From positions 1 to 64,000 of the forward strand of contig CATJOY010000034.1 of assembly GCA_949741925.1 (NCBI GenBank): a stretch of 64,000 bases of DNA, given 5' to 3'. The DNA comes from an uncultured Desulfovibrionaceae bacterium (GTDB lineage: Bacteria; Desulfobacterota; Desulfovibrionia; Desulfovibrionales; Desulfovibrionaceae). The notes under the pieces were generated by a model that saw only the letters and a program-made list of their open reading frames with translations, was not told the origin of the DNA and did no database searches. The translations under genes and the position numbers were made by a program. Of this stretch, positions 43,150 through 53,093 are shown one piece after another; the first letter of the stretch is position 1, and every line of letters starts with the position of its first letter.

Positions 43150-46059
43150 TTACGCTGGGGCGTTGCGCTCCGCGGCAAGAAAACTGCCGGTGACGGAATC
43201 CGGATTGACCAGGATTTCCTCCGGGGTTCCGGAAGCCACGATGCGGCCGCCGTTTTCCCCGCCGCCGGGGCCGAGATCGATGACGTGATCGGCGGCCATG
43301 ATCATATCGGTGTTGTGCTCGATGACCACCACGCTGGCTCCCTTGTCAACAAGCTTGTGCAGCACGCTGATGAGCTTGCCCACCTCGTGCATATGCAGGC
43401 CGGTGGTGGGTTCATCCAGGATGTACAAGGTGCCGGGCAGGCTTTTTTTGCCGAGTTCGCGGGAGATTTTGATGCGCTGGGCTTCGCCGCCGGAAAGGGT
43501 GGTAGCGGGCTGGCCCAGCCGCAGATACCCGAGGCCCACATCTTCCAGCATGGCCAGGCGGCGTTCCAGAGCCGGGAAGTTCTCAAAGAATTGTCGGGCC
43601 TGCTGCACGGTTAGATCCAACACTTCAGCAATATTCAGGCCTTTGTACCGCACTTCCAAGGTTTCATGGTTGTAGCGCCTGCCTTTGCAGATATCGCAGG
43701 TGACAAAAATATCCGGCAGAAAGTGCATTTCTACGCGGATTTGCCCATCTCCGGCGCAGGCCTCGCAGCGGCCTCCGCGCACGTTAAAACTGAAGCGGCC
43801 GGCTTTGTAGCCGCGTTTTTTGGCGTCAGGCGATTGGACGAAGAGGTTGCGGACCTCATCGAAGATTTTTGTATAGGTTGCGGGGTTGGAACGGGGGGTA
43901 CGGCCGATGGGGGATTGATCGATAGCAACGATGCGTTCGATGGCCTCCGCGCCTTTCATACCCGCGATAATGCCGGGGTTTTCCACTTTAATGCCCTGGC
44001 CGAGAGCAAGGTGTTTGTAGAGGGTATCCACCACCAGCGAACTTTTGCCGGAACCGGAGACGCCGGTAACGCAGGTAAAAACACCCAGGGGAATGGGGCA
44101 ATCAATGTTGCACAGGTTGTTGGTGGTCACCCCTTGCAGCAGCAACGTTCCCTTGGGCTTACGGCGCTCCTCAGGCACGGGAATGGTCAGATCGCCACGC
44201 AGGTACTTAGCGGTCAGGGAGGTGGAATCCTTGAGCAGCGAGGGCACGTCGCCAAGAAAGACGAGCTGCCCGCCGTGCTCTCCGGAACCGGGTCCAAGTT
44301 CAATGACGGTGTCGGCTTCACGGATGGTGGCCTCATCGTGTTCCACGACAAGCACCGTGTTGCCCCGCTGCTGGAGGCTGCGGAGGGTACCCAGGAGCCT
44401 GGCGTTATCGCGCGGGTGCAGGCCGATGGAGGGTTCATCAAGCACATAGGTTACCCCGACCAGGCCCGAACCGAGTTGGGAAGCCAGGCGGATGCGCTGG
44501 GCTTCGCCGCCGGAGAGTGTGGTCATAGTCCGAGAAAGGGCGATGTATTCCAGACCGACATTGCGCATGAACGTTATGCGGTGGGTCAGTTCCTTGAGCA
44601 GCGGCTCGGCCACGGGTCGGTGGCGGGCGTCGAAGCTGAGTTGCTCCAGCCAGGCCAGGGCCTTATCTACCGGGAGTGAGGTAAACTCGTACATGTTCTT
44701 ATCGCCGACCCGCACGGCCAGGGCCTCAGGCTTTAGACGGGCGCCGCGGCAGGCCGGGCAGGGCATGACCTGGCGAAAGCGGGAGAGTTCATCCCGCCAG
44801 GCGTCGCCGTACTGCATGCCGAGTTCCAGGATGGCAATAACTCCTTGCCACTTCCCGCGGGCTTCAGCATCCTTAAGGGCCTTTTTCGCCTCGCGTTCGA
44901 TGACGCTGCCCCCCATCCAGTTGCGGCGCAAGGCGGAATTCCAATCATCTTGGCCCCAGCGCCCGGCGGGTTTGCCGTCGGCGGTTTCGCCGTAAAACAG
45001 GGCATCCAGGGCATCTACGGAAAATTCCGCCAACGGCGTGGAAAGGGTAAAGCCCCAGCGTTTGCCGAGATCGGCCAGGGTTTCCTTGTGCTTGGCGAAA
45101 ACTTTGGGGTTTTTCCAAGGGATCAAGCCGCCGTTCTCCAGGGAGAGTCCCTTGTTGGGCATAAGCAGCGCGGGTTCAAAGTATTCTACGGTGCCAAGGC
45201 CCAGGCAGCGCGGGCAGGCTCCTTGGGGGCTGTTGAAGGAAAAAAGCTGCGGCGAAAGAGGCGGCAGGCTTTTGCGGCAAGAAACACAGACCGACTCCGT
45301 GCTGTGGGTGGTCTCTTTGAGGCTATCCGGGTTTTCCGGGTCCTGCACGGCTATGGTCAGGCGGCCGTTGCCGTATTTGAGGGCCAGTTCTACGGAATCG
45401 GCCAGCCTGCCGCGGATACCCTCGCGCAAGACAATGCGGTCTACGACCAGGTCTATGGAATGTTTTTTGTTTTTATCCAGTTCCGGCGTTTCTTCCAGGG
45501 TGTGGATGGTTCCATTGACTCGGACCCGGGCAAAGCCTTCGGCCCGGAGCTTGCGGAATTTATCCTGGTGGGTGCCCTTTTGCAGAGTGACCAACGGAGC
45601 CATGACGAGCAGGCGCGCGCCCTCCCCAAGGGCCAGGATATCCTCAATGATTTCATCCGTGGCCCGTGATTCGATTTTCAGGCCGCAATCCGGACAGTAC
45701 ATGGCGCCCAGCCGGGCGTAAAAAACCCGCAGGAAATCGTAAATCTCGGTCACCGTGCCCACGGTGGAGCGGGGGTTACGGGTCGTGGTCTGCTGCTCCA
45801 GTGAGATGGCCGGGGAGAGCCCCTCGATTTTATCCACGTCAGGCTTATCCATTTGGGGCAAGAACTGCCGGGCATACGCCGAGAGGGATTCCACATAGCG
45901 GCGCTGGCCTTCGGCATAGACCAGGTCAAAGGCCAAAGTGGATTTGCCCGAGCCGGAAGGGCCGCAGACAACTACCAGTTCCTCGCGGGGAATATCCAGG
46001 TTCAGGTTTTTCAGGTTGTGTTGCCGGGCGCCTTCAATATGGATGGATGCTTTGCTCAT
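43150..46059 (-). CDS. uvrA: Excinuclease ABC subunit A
   Basis: A 969-residue DNA damage sensor of nucleotide excision repair. It has two ABC ATPase modules (Walker [10 protein letters not shown] near residue 33 and GVSGSGKS in the second half) and zinc-binding cysteines in CPDCG and in CEACAGDG with CDICKG. The start was set at [16 protein letters not shown] by family alignment; the open frame runs 77 codons further without support. The chosen start lacks a clear ribosome site. Confidence 0.96.
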   Translation of the reverse strand: MSKASIHIEGARQHNLKNLNLDIPREELVVVCGPSGSGKSTLAFDLVYAEGQRRYVESLSAYARQFLPQMDKPDVDKIEGLSPAISLEQQTTTRNPRSTVGTVTEIYDFLRVFYARLGAMYCPDCGLKIESRATDEIIEDILALGEGARLLVMAPLVTLQKGTHQDKFRKLRAEGFARVRVNGTIHTLEETPELDKNKKHSIDLVVDRIVLREGIRGRLADSVELALKYGNGRLTIAVQDPENPDSLKETTHSTESVCVSCRKSLPPLSPQLFSFNSPQGACPRCLGLGTVEYFEPALLMPNKGLSLENGGLIPWKNPKVFAKHKETLADLGKRWGFTLSTPLAEFSVDALDALFYGETADGKPAGRWGQDDWNSALRRNWMGGSVIEREAKKALKDAEARGKWQGVIAILELGMQYGDAWRDELSRFRQVMPCPACRGARLKPEALAVRVGDKNMYEFTSLPVDKALAWLEQLSFDARHRPVAEPLLKELTHRITFMRNVGLEYIALSRTMTTLSGGEAQRIRLASQLGSGLVGVTYVLDEPSIGLHPRDNARLLGTLRSLQQRGNTVLVVEHDEATIREADTVIELGPGSGEHGGQLVFLGDVPSLLKDSTSLTAKYLRGDLTIPVPEERRKPKGTLLLQGVTTNNLCNIDCPIPLGVFTCVTGVSGSGKSSLVVDTLYKHLALGQGIKVENPGIIAGMKGAEAIERIVAIDQSPIGRTPRSNPATYTKIFDEVRNLFVQSPDAKKRGYKAGRFSFNVRGGRCEACAGDGQIRVEMHFLPDIFVTCDICKGRRYNHETLEVRYKGLNIAEVLDLTVQQARQFFENFPALERRLAMLEDVGLGYLRLGQPATTLSGGEAQRIKISRELGKKSLPGTLYILDEPTTGLHMHEVGKLISVLHKLVDKGASVVVIEHNTDMIMAADHVIDLGPGGGENGGRIVASGTPEEILVNPDSVTGSFLAAERNAPA

Positions 46060-46494
46060 GGGGAAAAGTATTCGTTTGTTGATAGATTTTTTTCCTGTCG
46101 GCGTACTCGGGATACGGCGAAGGAAGGGAAGATATAATTCTTTAATGTCTCGATGCAAGCGATAATTTTTATAAACATGCTCTCCTTTCTGTACTTGGTA
46201 TACCTGTTGTTTTTTGCTATACGGGGGCTGCTCCTGATGGCACCCGGAAATGCCTGATGGTTTTTTTCTCTCCGGAATGAGGGGAAACACCGGGAGAAGG
46301 CGGATTTTTTTGACTGACGCCGCCGGGAGGAGAAGGCGGCGCTTCGGATTCTTTAGCCCCGGGGACGAGCTGTTCTAAAAAAGACCTTGGCAACAGCCTC
46401 TCTCCTCACGGCGTGGGCCGGGGGACCATTGCGGGGCTTTTGGCTCTTGTCAGGGGGCGTAAATTGTTTCCGGCCCGGCCGGAAGGAGGAGAAT
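46060..46494. other. Divergent intergenic region between uvrA and the OsmC gene
   Basis: No gene. A CGCCGCC/GGCGGCG hairpin (46318-46324 with 46335-46341) is present without a following T run. A LexA-type box was not recognised upstream of uvrA. Confidence 0.4.
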
Positions 46495-46908
46495 ATGGCT
46501 GCCATTACTGCAAAATATCTTGGAGACATCCGGGTTGAAGCCTCCCACGAGGCCAGCGGCGCAACGCTTATTACCGATTCTCCCGTGGATATCGGCGGCA
46601 AAGGGCGTTCGTTTTCGCCCACGGATCTTTGCGCCGCCTCGTTGGGTATGTGCGCCATGAGCATGATGGCCGTATACGGCAAGAATCACGAGATTGATGT
46701 GGAAGGCATGGGTATGGAAATCAACAAAATCATGAGCCAAGATGCTCCGCGCCGCATTGCCCGCATCGAGATTACCTTCACCATGCCGGATCGCGGGTAT
46801 ACGGAGAAGCAAAAGCTTTCTCTGGAGCGGGCTGCTAAGAGCTGTCCCGTACACAACAGCTTGCATCCCGATACCGAACAGGTCTTCTTGTTCCAATGGG
46901 CGAAGTAG
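46495..46908 (+). CDS. OsmC/Ohr-family peroxidase-like protein
   Basis: A 137-residue OsmC-fold protein. Two conserved cysteines, one in AASLGMC and one in SCPVHNSL, match the redox pair used by OsmC/Ohr to reduce organic hydroperoxides. Start chosen by a GGAGGA ribosome site. It stands alone between long intergenic regions, so it is probably controlled by its own promoter. Confidence 0.88.
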   Translation: MAAITAKYLGDIRVEASHEASGATLITDSPVDIGGKGRSFSPTDLCAASLGMCAMSMMAVYGKNHEIDVEGMGMEINKIMSQDAPRRIARIEITFTMPDRGYTEKQKLSLERAAKSCPVHNSLHPDTEQVFLFQWAK

Positions 46909-47059
46909 CCCCGCGGGGGGGGGCGGGGGAACGGCCGAAGCGGTTGTTGCTCTGTTGGGCCTGTAGGGAGATCTCTGCGGGGAAAACGGGAATTGACAAC
47001 CGGCAACGCCGTTGCCTCTCTTTGGGCCTCCGCTTCTTCAGAGGGAGGCCATCCTGTTC

Positions 47060-47102
47060 CCGGCCGCCGGCGGCGAAACCCGCCGGCGGCCGGAGGTATA
47101 AT
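47060..47102 (+). promoter_or_regulatory. Strong GC hairpin followed by TATAAT
   Basis: CCGGCCGCCGGCGG (47060-47073) and its exact inverse (47080-47093) form a 14-base-pair stem with loop CGAAAC. A perfect TATAAT follows at 47097-47102, 20 bases before the start of the secreted protein. It could be the -10 box of a short-leader promoter. Confidence 0.45.
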
Positions 47103-47122
47103 GAACCATATAAGGAGATTCC

Positions 47123-47731
47123 ATGCGCTGTGCGGTGGTGTTGTGTATCGTTTTGAGCCTGGTGCTAGGCAGCGGGGCTCCGAGTGCCGGAGCAGCCGGC
47201 CGCCAGACGGCTTTAGAGGTGTTCCGGCTGCTGCCTTCCACTATTTTTGACAGCACCCTTGAAGCCCTGAACGAGGGGGATAAGCAACTGCTTCTGGATC
47301 TGGGGCGGAGCAAATCGTGGCGTTTGCGTTTGGTGCATGACGACGATCTGCTGGTGGAGTCGAATCTCTCCGGAAGCCTGGTCAGGGTGTGCCTGTTTCA
47401 TGGCCCTGATACGACCGTGGCGGCGGTCGGTTCCGAAAGCCTGGGCAATTCCGGTCTGGAGCTTTGGCGTTGTGATTCCATCGGCCGGATCACCCCCGAA
47501 CCGCTGCCGCCGGAGCCCGCAGTTGCCGATTTTTTTACCGAGACCTTGGTTCTCTCCAAGGAGGTAACGGTCTCCATGCGATTTAAACTCTCGGGAAGCG
47601 TCCTTCGGGTTATTCCCGAGTTTTGGGATCAGAACGGTCCGGTCACTCTGTACCCGGATAAGGCTCTCTTCTATCGCTGGAACCGCGGCGGTTTTGAAAA
47701 GGTGGTCCTGCCGCTCAGCGCATTGCAGTAG
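47123..47731 (+). CDS. Secreted protein of unknown function
   Basis: A 202-residue protein with a signal peptide (hydrophobic core VVLCIVLSLVLG, cleavage near AGA). The mature part is predicted beta-rich with one Trp/Arg-rich end (LFYRWNRGGFEKV). An AAGGAG site lies six bases before the ATG. No family recognised. It lies next to, but on the opposite strand from, the heme genes. Confidence 0.65.
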   Translation: MRCAVVLCIVLSLVLGSGAPSAGAAGRQTALEVFRLLPSTIFDSTLEALNEGDKQLLLDLGRSKSWRLRLVHDDDLLVESNLSGSLVRVCLFHGPDTTVAAVGSESLGNSGLELWRCDSIGRITPEPLPPEPAVADFFTETLVLSKEVTVSMRFKLSGSVLRVIPEFWDQNGPVTLYPDKALFYRWNRGGFEKVVLPLSALQ

Positions 47732-47785
47732 ATCTGTTTTTTTGTCTTCCGTACCGGGAGGCAATCCGGCTTTTTACGGAAACTA

Positions 47786-47888
47786 TCGTGGCAAAGAGTC
47801 TTTTGCTCTTTCGTGAAAGGCTCCTCCCAACGGGAGCCGCGGCAACGCCCCATCCCTCGGAGGCATGAAGAATAAGGCCTTACAGCCC
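47786..47888 (-). repeat. 3'-flanking palindromic repeat, copy 3
   Basis: It follows the siroheme decarboxylase stop. AAAGAG/CTCTTT stem (47793-47811) overlaps TTTTGCTCT, and the core GGCAACGCCCC plus GGAGGCATGAAGAATA (47841-47874) follows, in the same order as copies 1 and 2. Confidence 0.55.
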
Positions 47889-48407
47889 TTAGGCCTCATT
47901 CAGCTTAAAATCGACCTTGATCTTGTACAGCCGGGTTGCCGGCAAGTTTATGATAGCCACCCCGACGGCGCGGGCCAGATCATCAATTCGTCGGTCTACG
48001 GCTTCTCGGGAAGGGCCGATCATAGTAAACCAGAGATTGTAGTCGTGTTCGCGCAGGTAGTTGTGGGTCACCCCCGGCTCGGCGTTGACCGCGGCAATGA
48101 CTTCCTCCAGTTTTTCTTCCGGCACGTTGGCGGCACAGAGCGTACTGTGCCAGCCGAGTTTACCGGCCTGGAAATTCGCGCCGATGCGCCGGATCAGGCC
48201 TTTTTCCCGCAGGGTGTTAACCCTGGCAAAGGTCTCCGCCTCGTTCAGGCCTACGGCCTCGCCGATGACTTTGTACGGTCTGGGGGCAAGGGGAAATCCC
48301 GATTGAATCAGCGAGAGAATGCGTTTATCCGCTAGGTCAAGGCTATGATCCGGCGTTTCGCTGATGGCCGCGCCATCGGGCGGCAGGGCTGTTGGCGCAT
48401 GGCTCAT
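47889..48407 (-). CDS. Siroheme decarboxylase subunit (AhbA/AhbB family)
   Basis: A 172-residue Lrp/AsnC-like protein. A winged-helix half (LADKRILSLIQSGFPLAPRPY) is followed by an alpha/beta domain with HNYLREHDYNLWFTM, the signature region of NirD/AhbA/AhbB. These enzymes remove two carboxyls from siroheme to give didecarboxysiroheme, the substrate of AhbC. The active enzyme in sulfate reducers is an A/B heterodimer; only one subunit is in this window and I cannot say which. GGGGGAGGA precedes the start. Confidence 0.88.
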   Translation of the reverse strand: MSHAPTALPPDGAAISETPDHSLDLADKRILSLIQSGFPLAPRPYKVIGEAVGLNEAETFARVNTLREKGLIRRIGANFQAGKLGWHSTLCAANVPEEKLEEVIAAVNAEPGVTHNYLREHDYNLWFTMIGPSREAVDRRIDDLARAVGVAIINLPATRLYKIKVDFKLNEA

Positions 48408-48586
48408 GGCGTATCCTCCCCCATGTTTAGAATATTCCGGCTCGATATGCGGAATGTTCCGGATGGATGGCCAGGCCGGATATTTCGGGGAGGCTCCGTC
48501 CGGGGGCCCGCCCCTGCGGGGCGCGGGAATATTGTTCCTGCGCCCGTTCCGCCCGCAAGAGAGGAGCGAATTCCCTTACGGGAGTG

Positions 48587-48663
48587 CAGGAAAATTTTTT
48601 TCCTGGTAAGGGCCGGGGCGTTGTCCCGGCCGTCAGCGGTATAGATAATAACGCGGCAGGGCA
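48587..48663 (-). repeat. 3'-flanking palindromic repeat, copy 4
   Basis: It follows the ahbD stop. CAGGAAAA/TTTTCCTG hairpin (48587-48605), then the core GGGGCGTTGTCCCGGCCG and GGTATAGATAATA (48615-48650). It has the same layout as the other copies but is more diverged. Confidence 0.5.
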
Positions 48664-49803
48664 TTACTCGGCCTTTGGGCGGTAGTTGCAGAGCGGTTCC
48701 TCAGCCATGGGGTTTCCGGTCAGGCTGTAAGCTCTGGCTCGGCAGCCGCCGCATACTTTGTGGAACGCGCAGATTCCGCAGCGGCCTTCATACGCTTTTT
48801 GATCCCGGAACTTCAGGAACCAGGGCGTTGTACGCCAGAGTTCGGGCAACGGCGTGCGAAAGACGTTGCCGCAATCCAGTTCCAGATAACCGCACGGTTG
48901 GAGCGCCCCGGTATGGCTGACAAAACAGAATCCGGTGCCGCCAAGGCAGCCACGAGTTACGGCATCCATGCCAAAGGTGGCCGGAGTTACCTGGCGGCCT
49001 TCGGCCTTGGCCCTTTGGCGCATGATTCGGTAGTAGTGCGGCGCGCAGGTAGCCTTAAGGTGCATATCGGTCTGCTGCCGGAAATCATAGAACCAGTTGA
49101 GCGTTTCTTCATATTCGGCCGCGCTGATGACCTGATCACGCAGCGCCTCGGCCCGGCCCATGGGCACCAGGAGAAAGATATGCCAGGCCACGGCCCCGAC
49201 ACGCCGGGCAAGATGAAAAATTTTTTTGAAATCTACTAAGTTGTCACGGGTAACCGTGGTGTTGATCTGAAAAGGAACCCCGGCCTCCCGCAGCCGGGCC
49301 ATACCTTCCAGCGCGGCCTCAAAAGCGCCGGGCACGGCGCGGAGGCTGTCATGCGTTGCGGCGTCGGCTCCATCAATGGATATGGAACAACGTTCAATGC
49401 CGCTTTCCTTAATCAAACGGGCTGTGGCGGCGCTGATCAGGGTGCCGTTGGGAGCCATGACCGCCCGGAGCCCTTTGCTCCGAGCATGCGCGGCAAGCTC
49501 AAAAATATCCGGCCGCAGCAAGGGCTCCCCACCGGTAAAAATAATGATCGGGCTGCCTGTTTCCGGTAAGCTTTCGATAAGCGCCTTGCCTTGGGTTGTG
49601 GTGCATTCTCCGGGATACGGTTCGCTGTGGGCTTCGGCGCGGCAATGTTTGCAGGCCAAATTACAGGAGCGGGTCACTTCCCAGGCCACCAGGCGCAGCC
49701 GGGGGGAGCCATCCGGCAGCAGGGCGGAATGAGCCCCGGGCCGGGGCCCGGGGGCCTGGTCTTCCATATCCCGGAATGTAGTGCAGCTTGGGAACTGATT
49801 CAC
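48664..49803 (-). CDS. ahbD: Radical SAM heme synthase AhbD
   Basis: A 379-residue radical SAM enzyme with C47, C51 and C54 (RSCNLACKHC) and a C-terminal cysteine-rich SPASM-like region (GRCGICAFHKVCGGC). The RLVAWEVTRSCN opening is characteristic of AhbD, which converts iron-coproporphyrin III to heme b by two oxidative decarboxylations. The GTG start overlaps the hemB stop (GTGA); an ATG 12 codons in is the alternative. Confidence 0.9.
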   Translation of the reverse strand: MNQFPSCTTFRDMEDQAPGPRPGAHSALLPDGSPRLRLVAWEVTRSCNLACKHCRAEAHSEPYPGECTTTQGKALIESLPETGSPIIIFTGGEPLLRPDIFELAAHARSKGLRAVMAPNGTLISAATARLIKESGIERCSISIDGADAATHDSLRAVPGAFEAALEGMARLREAGVPFQINTTVTRDNLVDFKKIFHLARRVGAVAWHIFLLVPMGRAEALRDQVISAAEYEETLNWFYDFRQQTDMHLKATCAPHYYRIMRQRAKAEGRQVTPATFGMDAVTRGCLGGTGFCFVSHTGALQPCGYLELDCGNVFRTPLPELWRTTPWFLKFRDQKAYEGRCGICAFHKVCGGCRARAYSLTGNPMAEEPLCNYRPKAE

Positions 49804-50789
49804 TTGATGATGCCCCTACAGAGCAGATCCTGAGTGAAATAGCTGATGATCAGATCTGCGCCGGCTCGTTTGAAGGCGGTCAGCGTTTCCAGAACCACCC
49901 CGGTTTCGTCGATCCAGCCCCGCTCGCCGGCGGCCTTGATCATGGCGTACTCTCCGCTGACTTGGTAGACGGTCAAGGGAACATCGCAGCGGCGTCTGAT
50001 TTCCGCCAAAATATCCAGATAATGCCCGGCAGGCTTGACAATAAGCATATCCGCTCCTTCCTGGAGGTCGGCCATAGCCTCCCGCATGGCCTCGCGGCCG
50101 TTGGCCGGGTCCATTTGGTAGCTTTTGCGGTTGCCGAAGCTCGGCGCGGATTCTGCTGCCTCGCGGAAGGGGCCGTAAAAGGTGGAAGCGAACTTGGAAG
50201 CATAGCTCATAACCGGAATCTGCGCGAAGCCGGCGCTATCCAGGGCCTCGCGGATGGCCAGAACCCGGCCGTCCATCATATCCGAGGGGGCCACGATATC
50301 CGCTCCTGCCCGGGCGTGGGAGAGCGCGGTCTTGGCCAGTATTGCTACGGTCTCATCGTTGCGTACCTGGCCCTGAGGGTCTAAGAGACCGCAATGGCCG
50401 TGGGAGGTGTACTCGCACAGGCAGACATCCGTAATGACGACCAACTCGGGAAAACGGGATTTGAGCCGGGCAACGGCCCGCTGCACAATGCCGTTTTCGG
50501 CCCAGGCTTCGCTGCCGGTTGTATCTTTGGCCGCCGGGATGCCGAAGAGCAGACAGCTTTTCAAACCGGAATCTACAGCCCGGGCTACGGTTTCTTCAAG
50601 CTTTGCCAGGGAGAGCTGGCTTTGGCCCGGCATGGAGCCGATGGGCTGTTCCAGCCCGGAGTCGGGCGTATCAACCACAAAGTAGGGCATGATCAGATCT
50701 TGGGGCAAGAGGGAGTGCTCCCGGATCATTTCCCGCAGCGTTTCGGTGCGGCGCAGTCTTCTGCCTCTGTAAAACGTGCGCGTGCTCAT
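49800..50789 (-). CDS. hemB: Delta-aminolevulinic acid dehydratase (porphobilinogen synthase)
   Basis: A 329-residue enzyme joining two 5-aminolevulinate molecules. Zinc cysteines C123, C125 and C133 (DVCLCEYTSHGHC) and Schiff-base lysines K199 and K252 are present, so it is the zinc-dependent type. It overlaps ahbC by four bases upstream and ahbD by three downstream, tying early and late steps of siroheme-dependent heme synthesis. Confidence 0.96.
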   Translation of the reverse strand: MSTRTFYRGRRLRRTETLREMIREHSLLPQDLIMPYFVVDTPDSGLEQPIGSMPGQSQLSLAKLEETVARAVDSGLKSCLLFGIPAAKDTTGSEAWAENGIVQRAVARLKSRFPELVVITDVCLCEYTSHGHCGLLDPQGQVRNDETVAILAKTALSHARAGADIVAPSDMMDGRVLAIREALDSAGFAQIPVMSYASKFASTFYGPFREAAESAPSFGNRKSYQMDPANGREAMREAMADLQEGADMLIVKPAGHYLDILAEIRRRCDVPLTVYQVSGEYAMIKAAGERGWIDETGVVLETLTAFKRAGADLIISYFTQDLLCRGIIK

Positions 50790-51970
50790 GACGTGATTTC
50801 CTCATCGGTAAGGTAGCAGGCGGGATCTTCCGCCCATTCATCGCCAAAGCGGGCTTCCGCCCGCGCTCGGAAATTGCCGCCGCAGATTGCCAGGAAACGA
50901 CAGGCGGCGCAACGGCCCTTGACATGCTGTTTTTTATCTTTGAGCTTGGCCAGCAGAGGAATATTTTTATCCATCCAGATTGCGGAAAACGGCCGCTCGT
51001 TGACATTGCCGAAGGCATGGTTGCGCCAGAACTGGTCGGCGTGTACCGCGCCGTCCCAAGAGACGCAGCCGATGCCCCGCCCGGAGTTATTGCCCTCGTT
51101 ATACTGCAATAGCTCGTAGACCGCCTTGGCCCGGGCCGGGTCCTCCCGCAGAAGCCGCATCCAAACATACGGCCCGTCGGCATGGTTATCCACCGTCAGC
51201 ACCTCTTTGGGGGAGCCGGCTTCGAAAAGCTCGCGGGTCTTATCCATGATCAGGTCAACCATGGCCCTGGTCTCCTTGTGATCAAGATCTTCCCGCATCA
51301 AGGAGGACCCGCGTCCTGAATAGACTAGGTGGTAGAAGCAGATGCGCGGTATCTCCATATCGCGCAAGAGGTTGAAAAGGAGCGGAACCTGATCGGCGTT
51401 GCGGCGGTTGATGGTAAAGCGCAGCCCCACCTTGAGGCCTTCCTCCTGGCAGTTTCTGATACCCCGCATGGCCTTTTGGAAGGAACCGGGCACGCCCCTG
51501 AAGCGGTCATGCACGGCTTCGCCGCCATCGAGGGATATGCCCACATAGGAAAGCCCTACGGATTTCAGATCCCGGGCCCTGGCTCGGTCGATCAGCGTGC
51601 CGTTGGTGGAGATGACCGCCCGCATGCCTTTGGAGGTGGCGTATTCGGCCAGTTCCGGCAGGTCTTTGCGCACCAGAGGCTCCCCTCCGGAAAAGAGCAT
51701 GACCGGGCTGCCGAAGGATGCCAGATCATCGATCAGGCGCTTGCCTGCCGCCGTATCCATGGCATCCCGTTGGGCCTCCTCGTCCACGGCCTGAGCATAG
51801 CAGTGTACGCAGCGCAGATTACAGCGCCGGGTCATGTTCCAGACCACCACGGGTTTTTTATCTTGAGAAAACTGGAGCAGATGCGAGGGCAGCTTGCCTG
51901 AGTGGCGGCCGTAGCGCAGGGCGTCGGAAGGTTCAACTTGTCCGCAGTAGAGTTTTGATATGCCGATCAT
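50786..51970 (-). CDS. ahbC: Radical SAM didecarboxysiroheme deacetylase AhbC
   Basis: A 394-residue radical SAM/SPASM-like enzyme with C50, C54 and C57 (RRCNLRCVHC) and a C-terminal CAACRFLAICGG cluster. The start MIGISKLYCG and EPSDALRY are typical of AhbC, which removes the two acetate side chains from 12,18-didecarboxysiroheme to give Fe-coproporphyrin III. It is first in the ahbC-hemB-ahbD operon. Confidence 0.92.
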   Translation of the reverse strand: MIGISKLYCGQVEPSDALRYGRHSGKLPSHLLQFSQDKKPVVVWNMTRRCNLRCVHCYAQAVDEEAQRDAMDTAAGKRLIDDLASFGSPVMLFSGGEPLVRKDLPELAEYATSKGMRAVISTNGTLIDRARARDLKSVGLSYVGISLDGGEAVHDRFRGVPGSFQKAMRGIRNCQEEGLKVGLRFTINRRNADQVPLLFNLLRDMEIPRICFYHLVYSGRGSSLMREDLDHKETRAMVDLIMDKTRELFEAGSPKEVLTVDNHADGPYVWMRLLREDPARAKAVYELLQYNEGNNSGRGIGCVSWDGAVHADQFWRNHAFGNVNERPFSAIWMDKNIPLLAKLKDKKQHVKGRCAACRFLAICGGNFRARAEARFGDEWAEDPACYLTDEEITS

Positions 51971-52426
51971 AAATGCTGTGCGCCTCCGGCGCTTGGGTTA
52001 TTGTAAAGGGATGTGGTCGGTTATTCTATCCAATCCGGCCGCCGAAAAGAGGGGCGGCAGGGCGGTTGTATCGCTGATTTTCGTATCCTTCGGGCCGAAC
52101 CATTCCCTCCCCGGTTGCGCGGTGTTGCCCGGAGCCCCACACGCTGTGCAGGAGATTCTTTTTTGCGCGGCAATGCCTTTTTCCCTATGCGTATCCATGG
52201 GGATAGCCCGCGCCGGCGATGAGGAAGGAGGATGCCATGCCGGGAATTTTCAAACCATCCAAATATATAGCGCAGGCCGGGCTGGATGGCAAACATGAGA
52301 ACGGGCAAGGCCTCTTCCGGATGCCTTTGGCGGCCGAGGTGGCGCTTTGAACCAGGCCGGGGGTTCGCTCTTTTGCGGGATGATCCCCCGGCGGGAAGAG
52401 CCACAAGCGAGGTAACGGAAAAGGCC
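51971..52426. other. Intergenic region upstream of ahbC
   Basis: No gene supported. It should hold the ahbC operon promoter. A segment near 52350-52420 has short CCCCCGG palindromes that may be a worn copy of the 3'-flanking repeat after darP. Confidence 0.35.
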
Positions 52427-52951
52427 TTACTGCCGACCGCCCGGCCTTGCCGCAGCCAGAGCCTTGAGCGCCCGGAACAGTTCTCGGAAGGCTTTAGGAG
52501 GTTTGTTGGCGGTCCGTTCGGCAACAGCGCCGCGGACCAGATGCCTCAGGCGCGGGAGATCCTCTGGCGGGGCTCCCAGGGCGGAAAGCTCCCGTTCCAG
52601 TTCGGTATCAGCATGGTTGCGCGCGGCTGCCGCGAGCAGCCGTTCGCGGGCCTCTTCTATTCGGTGCAGAGCGGTTGTTTCTTCGCGCGAGGGCAGCAGG
52701 GCTCTATCCAGAAATGCGGCGAGCTGTTCGCTCTCCTCTGCCCGCATCAGCCGCCCGATATACTGCATTTGACGGCGTTTCGCTTCATGATCCGTCATGC
52801 CCTGCCACTGTGTGATGGCTTCCAGCAGTTCCGGGGCCATGGGGCAATCCCGGAGCAGGGCCGGGGAAAGGGCGGCCAGCCGCTTCCCCAGAACCTGGAG
52901 GGCGGAACTCTCGCGTTTTTTGCTGGAGCGGCTTACATGTTCTTCTCCCAT
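52427..52951 (-). CDS. darP: Ribosome-associated protein DarP (YjgA/DUF615)
   Basis: A 174-residue, highly helical, charged protein. The SRSSKKRESSALQ opening, the RRQMQYIGRLMR motif and the RLRHLVRGA...FRELFRALK end match the DUF615 family. DarP helps late assembly of the large ribosomal subunit. AAGGAAG precedes the ATG. Confidence 0.87.
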   Translation of the reverse strand: MGEEHVSRSSKKRESSALQVLGKRLAALSPALLRDCPMAPELLEAITQWQGMTDHEAKRRQMQYIGRLMRAEESEQLAAFLDRALLPSREETTALHRIEEARERLLAAAARNHADTELERELSALGAPPEDLPRLRHLVRGAVAERTANKPPKAFRELFRALKALAAARPGGRQ

Positions 52952-53093
52952 GAGGGCTTCCTTATCGGGTATTTCACGCCGGGCGCATTCCGGTGAGAAA
53001 CAGCCTGTGATCGGGCGCTTCCCGGCGGCGTATGGAGTCTATTCCCGGGGTTTTTAGGCGTCAGCGGCCCGCATCCTTGCCTTATGCCGGGGT

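Noticed and set aside
43150-46290. UvrA with a 77-residue N-terminal extension
   Set aside because: The extension is low in coding character and the family starts at the [12 protein letters not shown]-type segment.
46318-46341. CGCCGCC/GGCGGCG hairpin between uvrA and the OsmC gene as a terminator
   Set aside because: No T run follows in either direction and no gene ends here.
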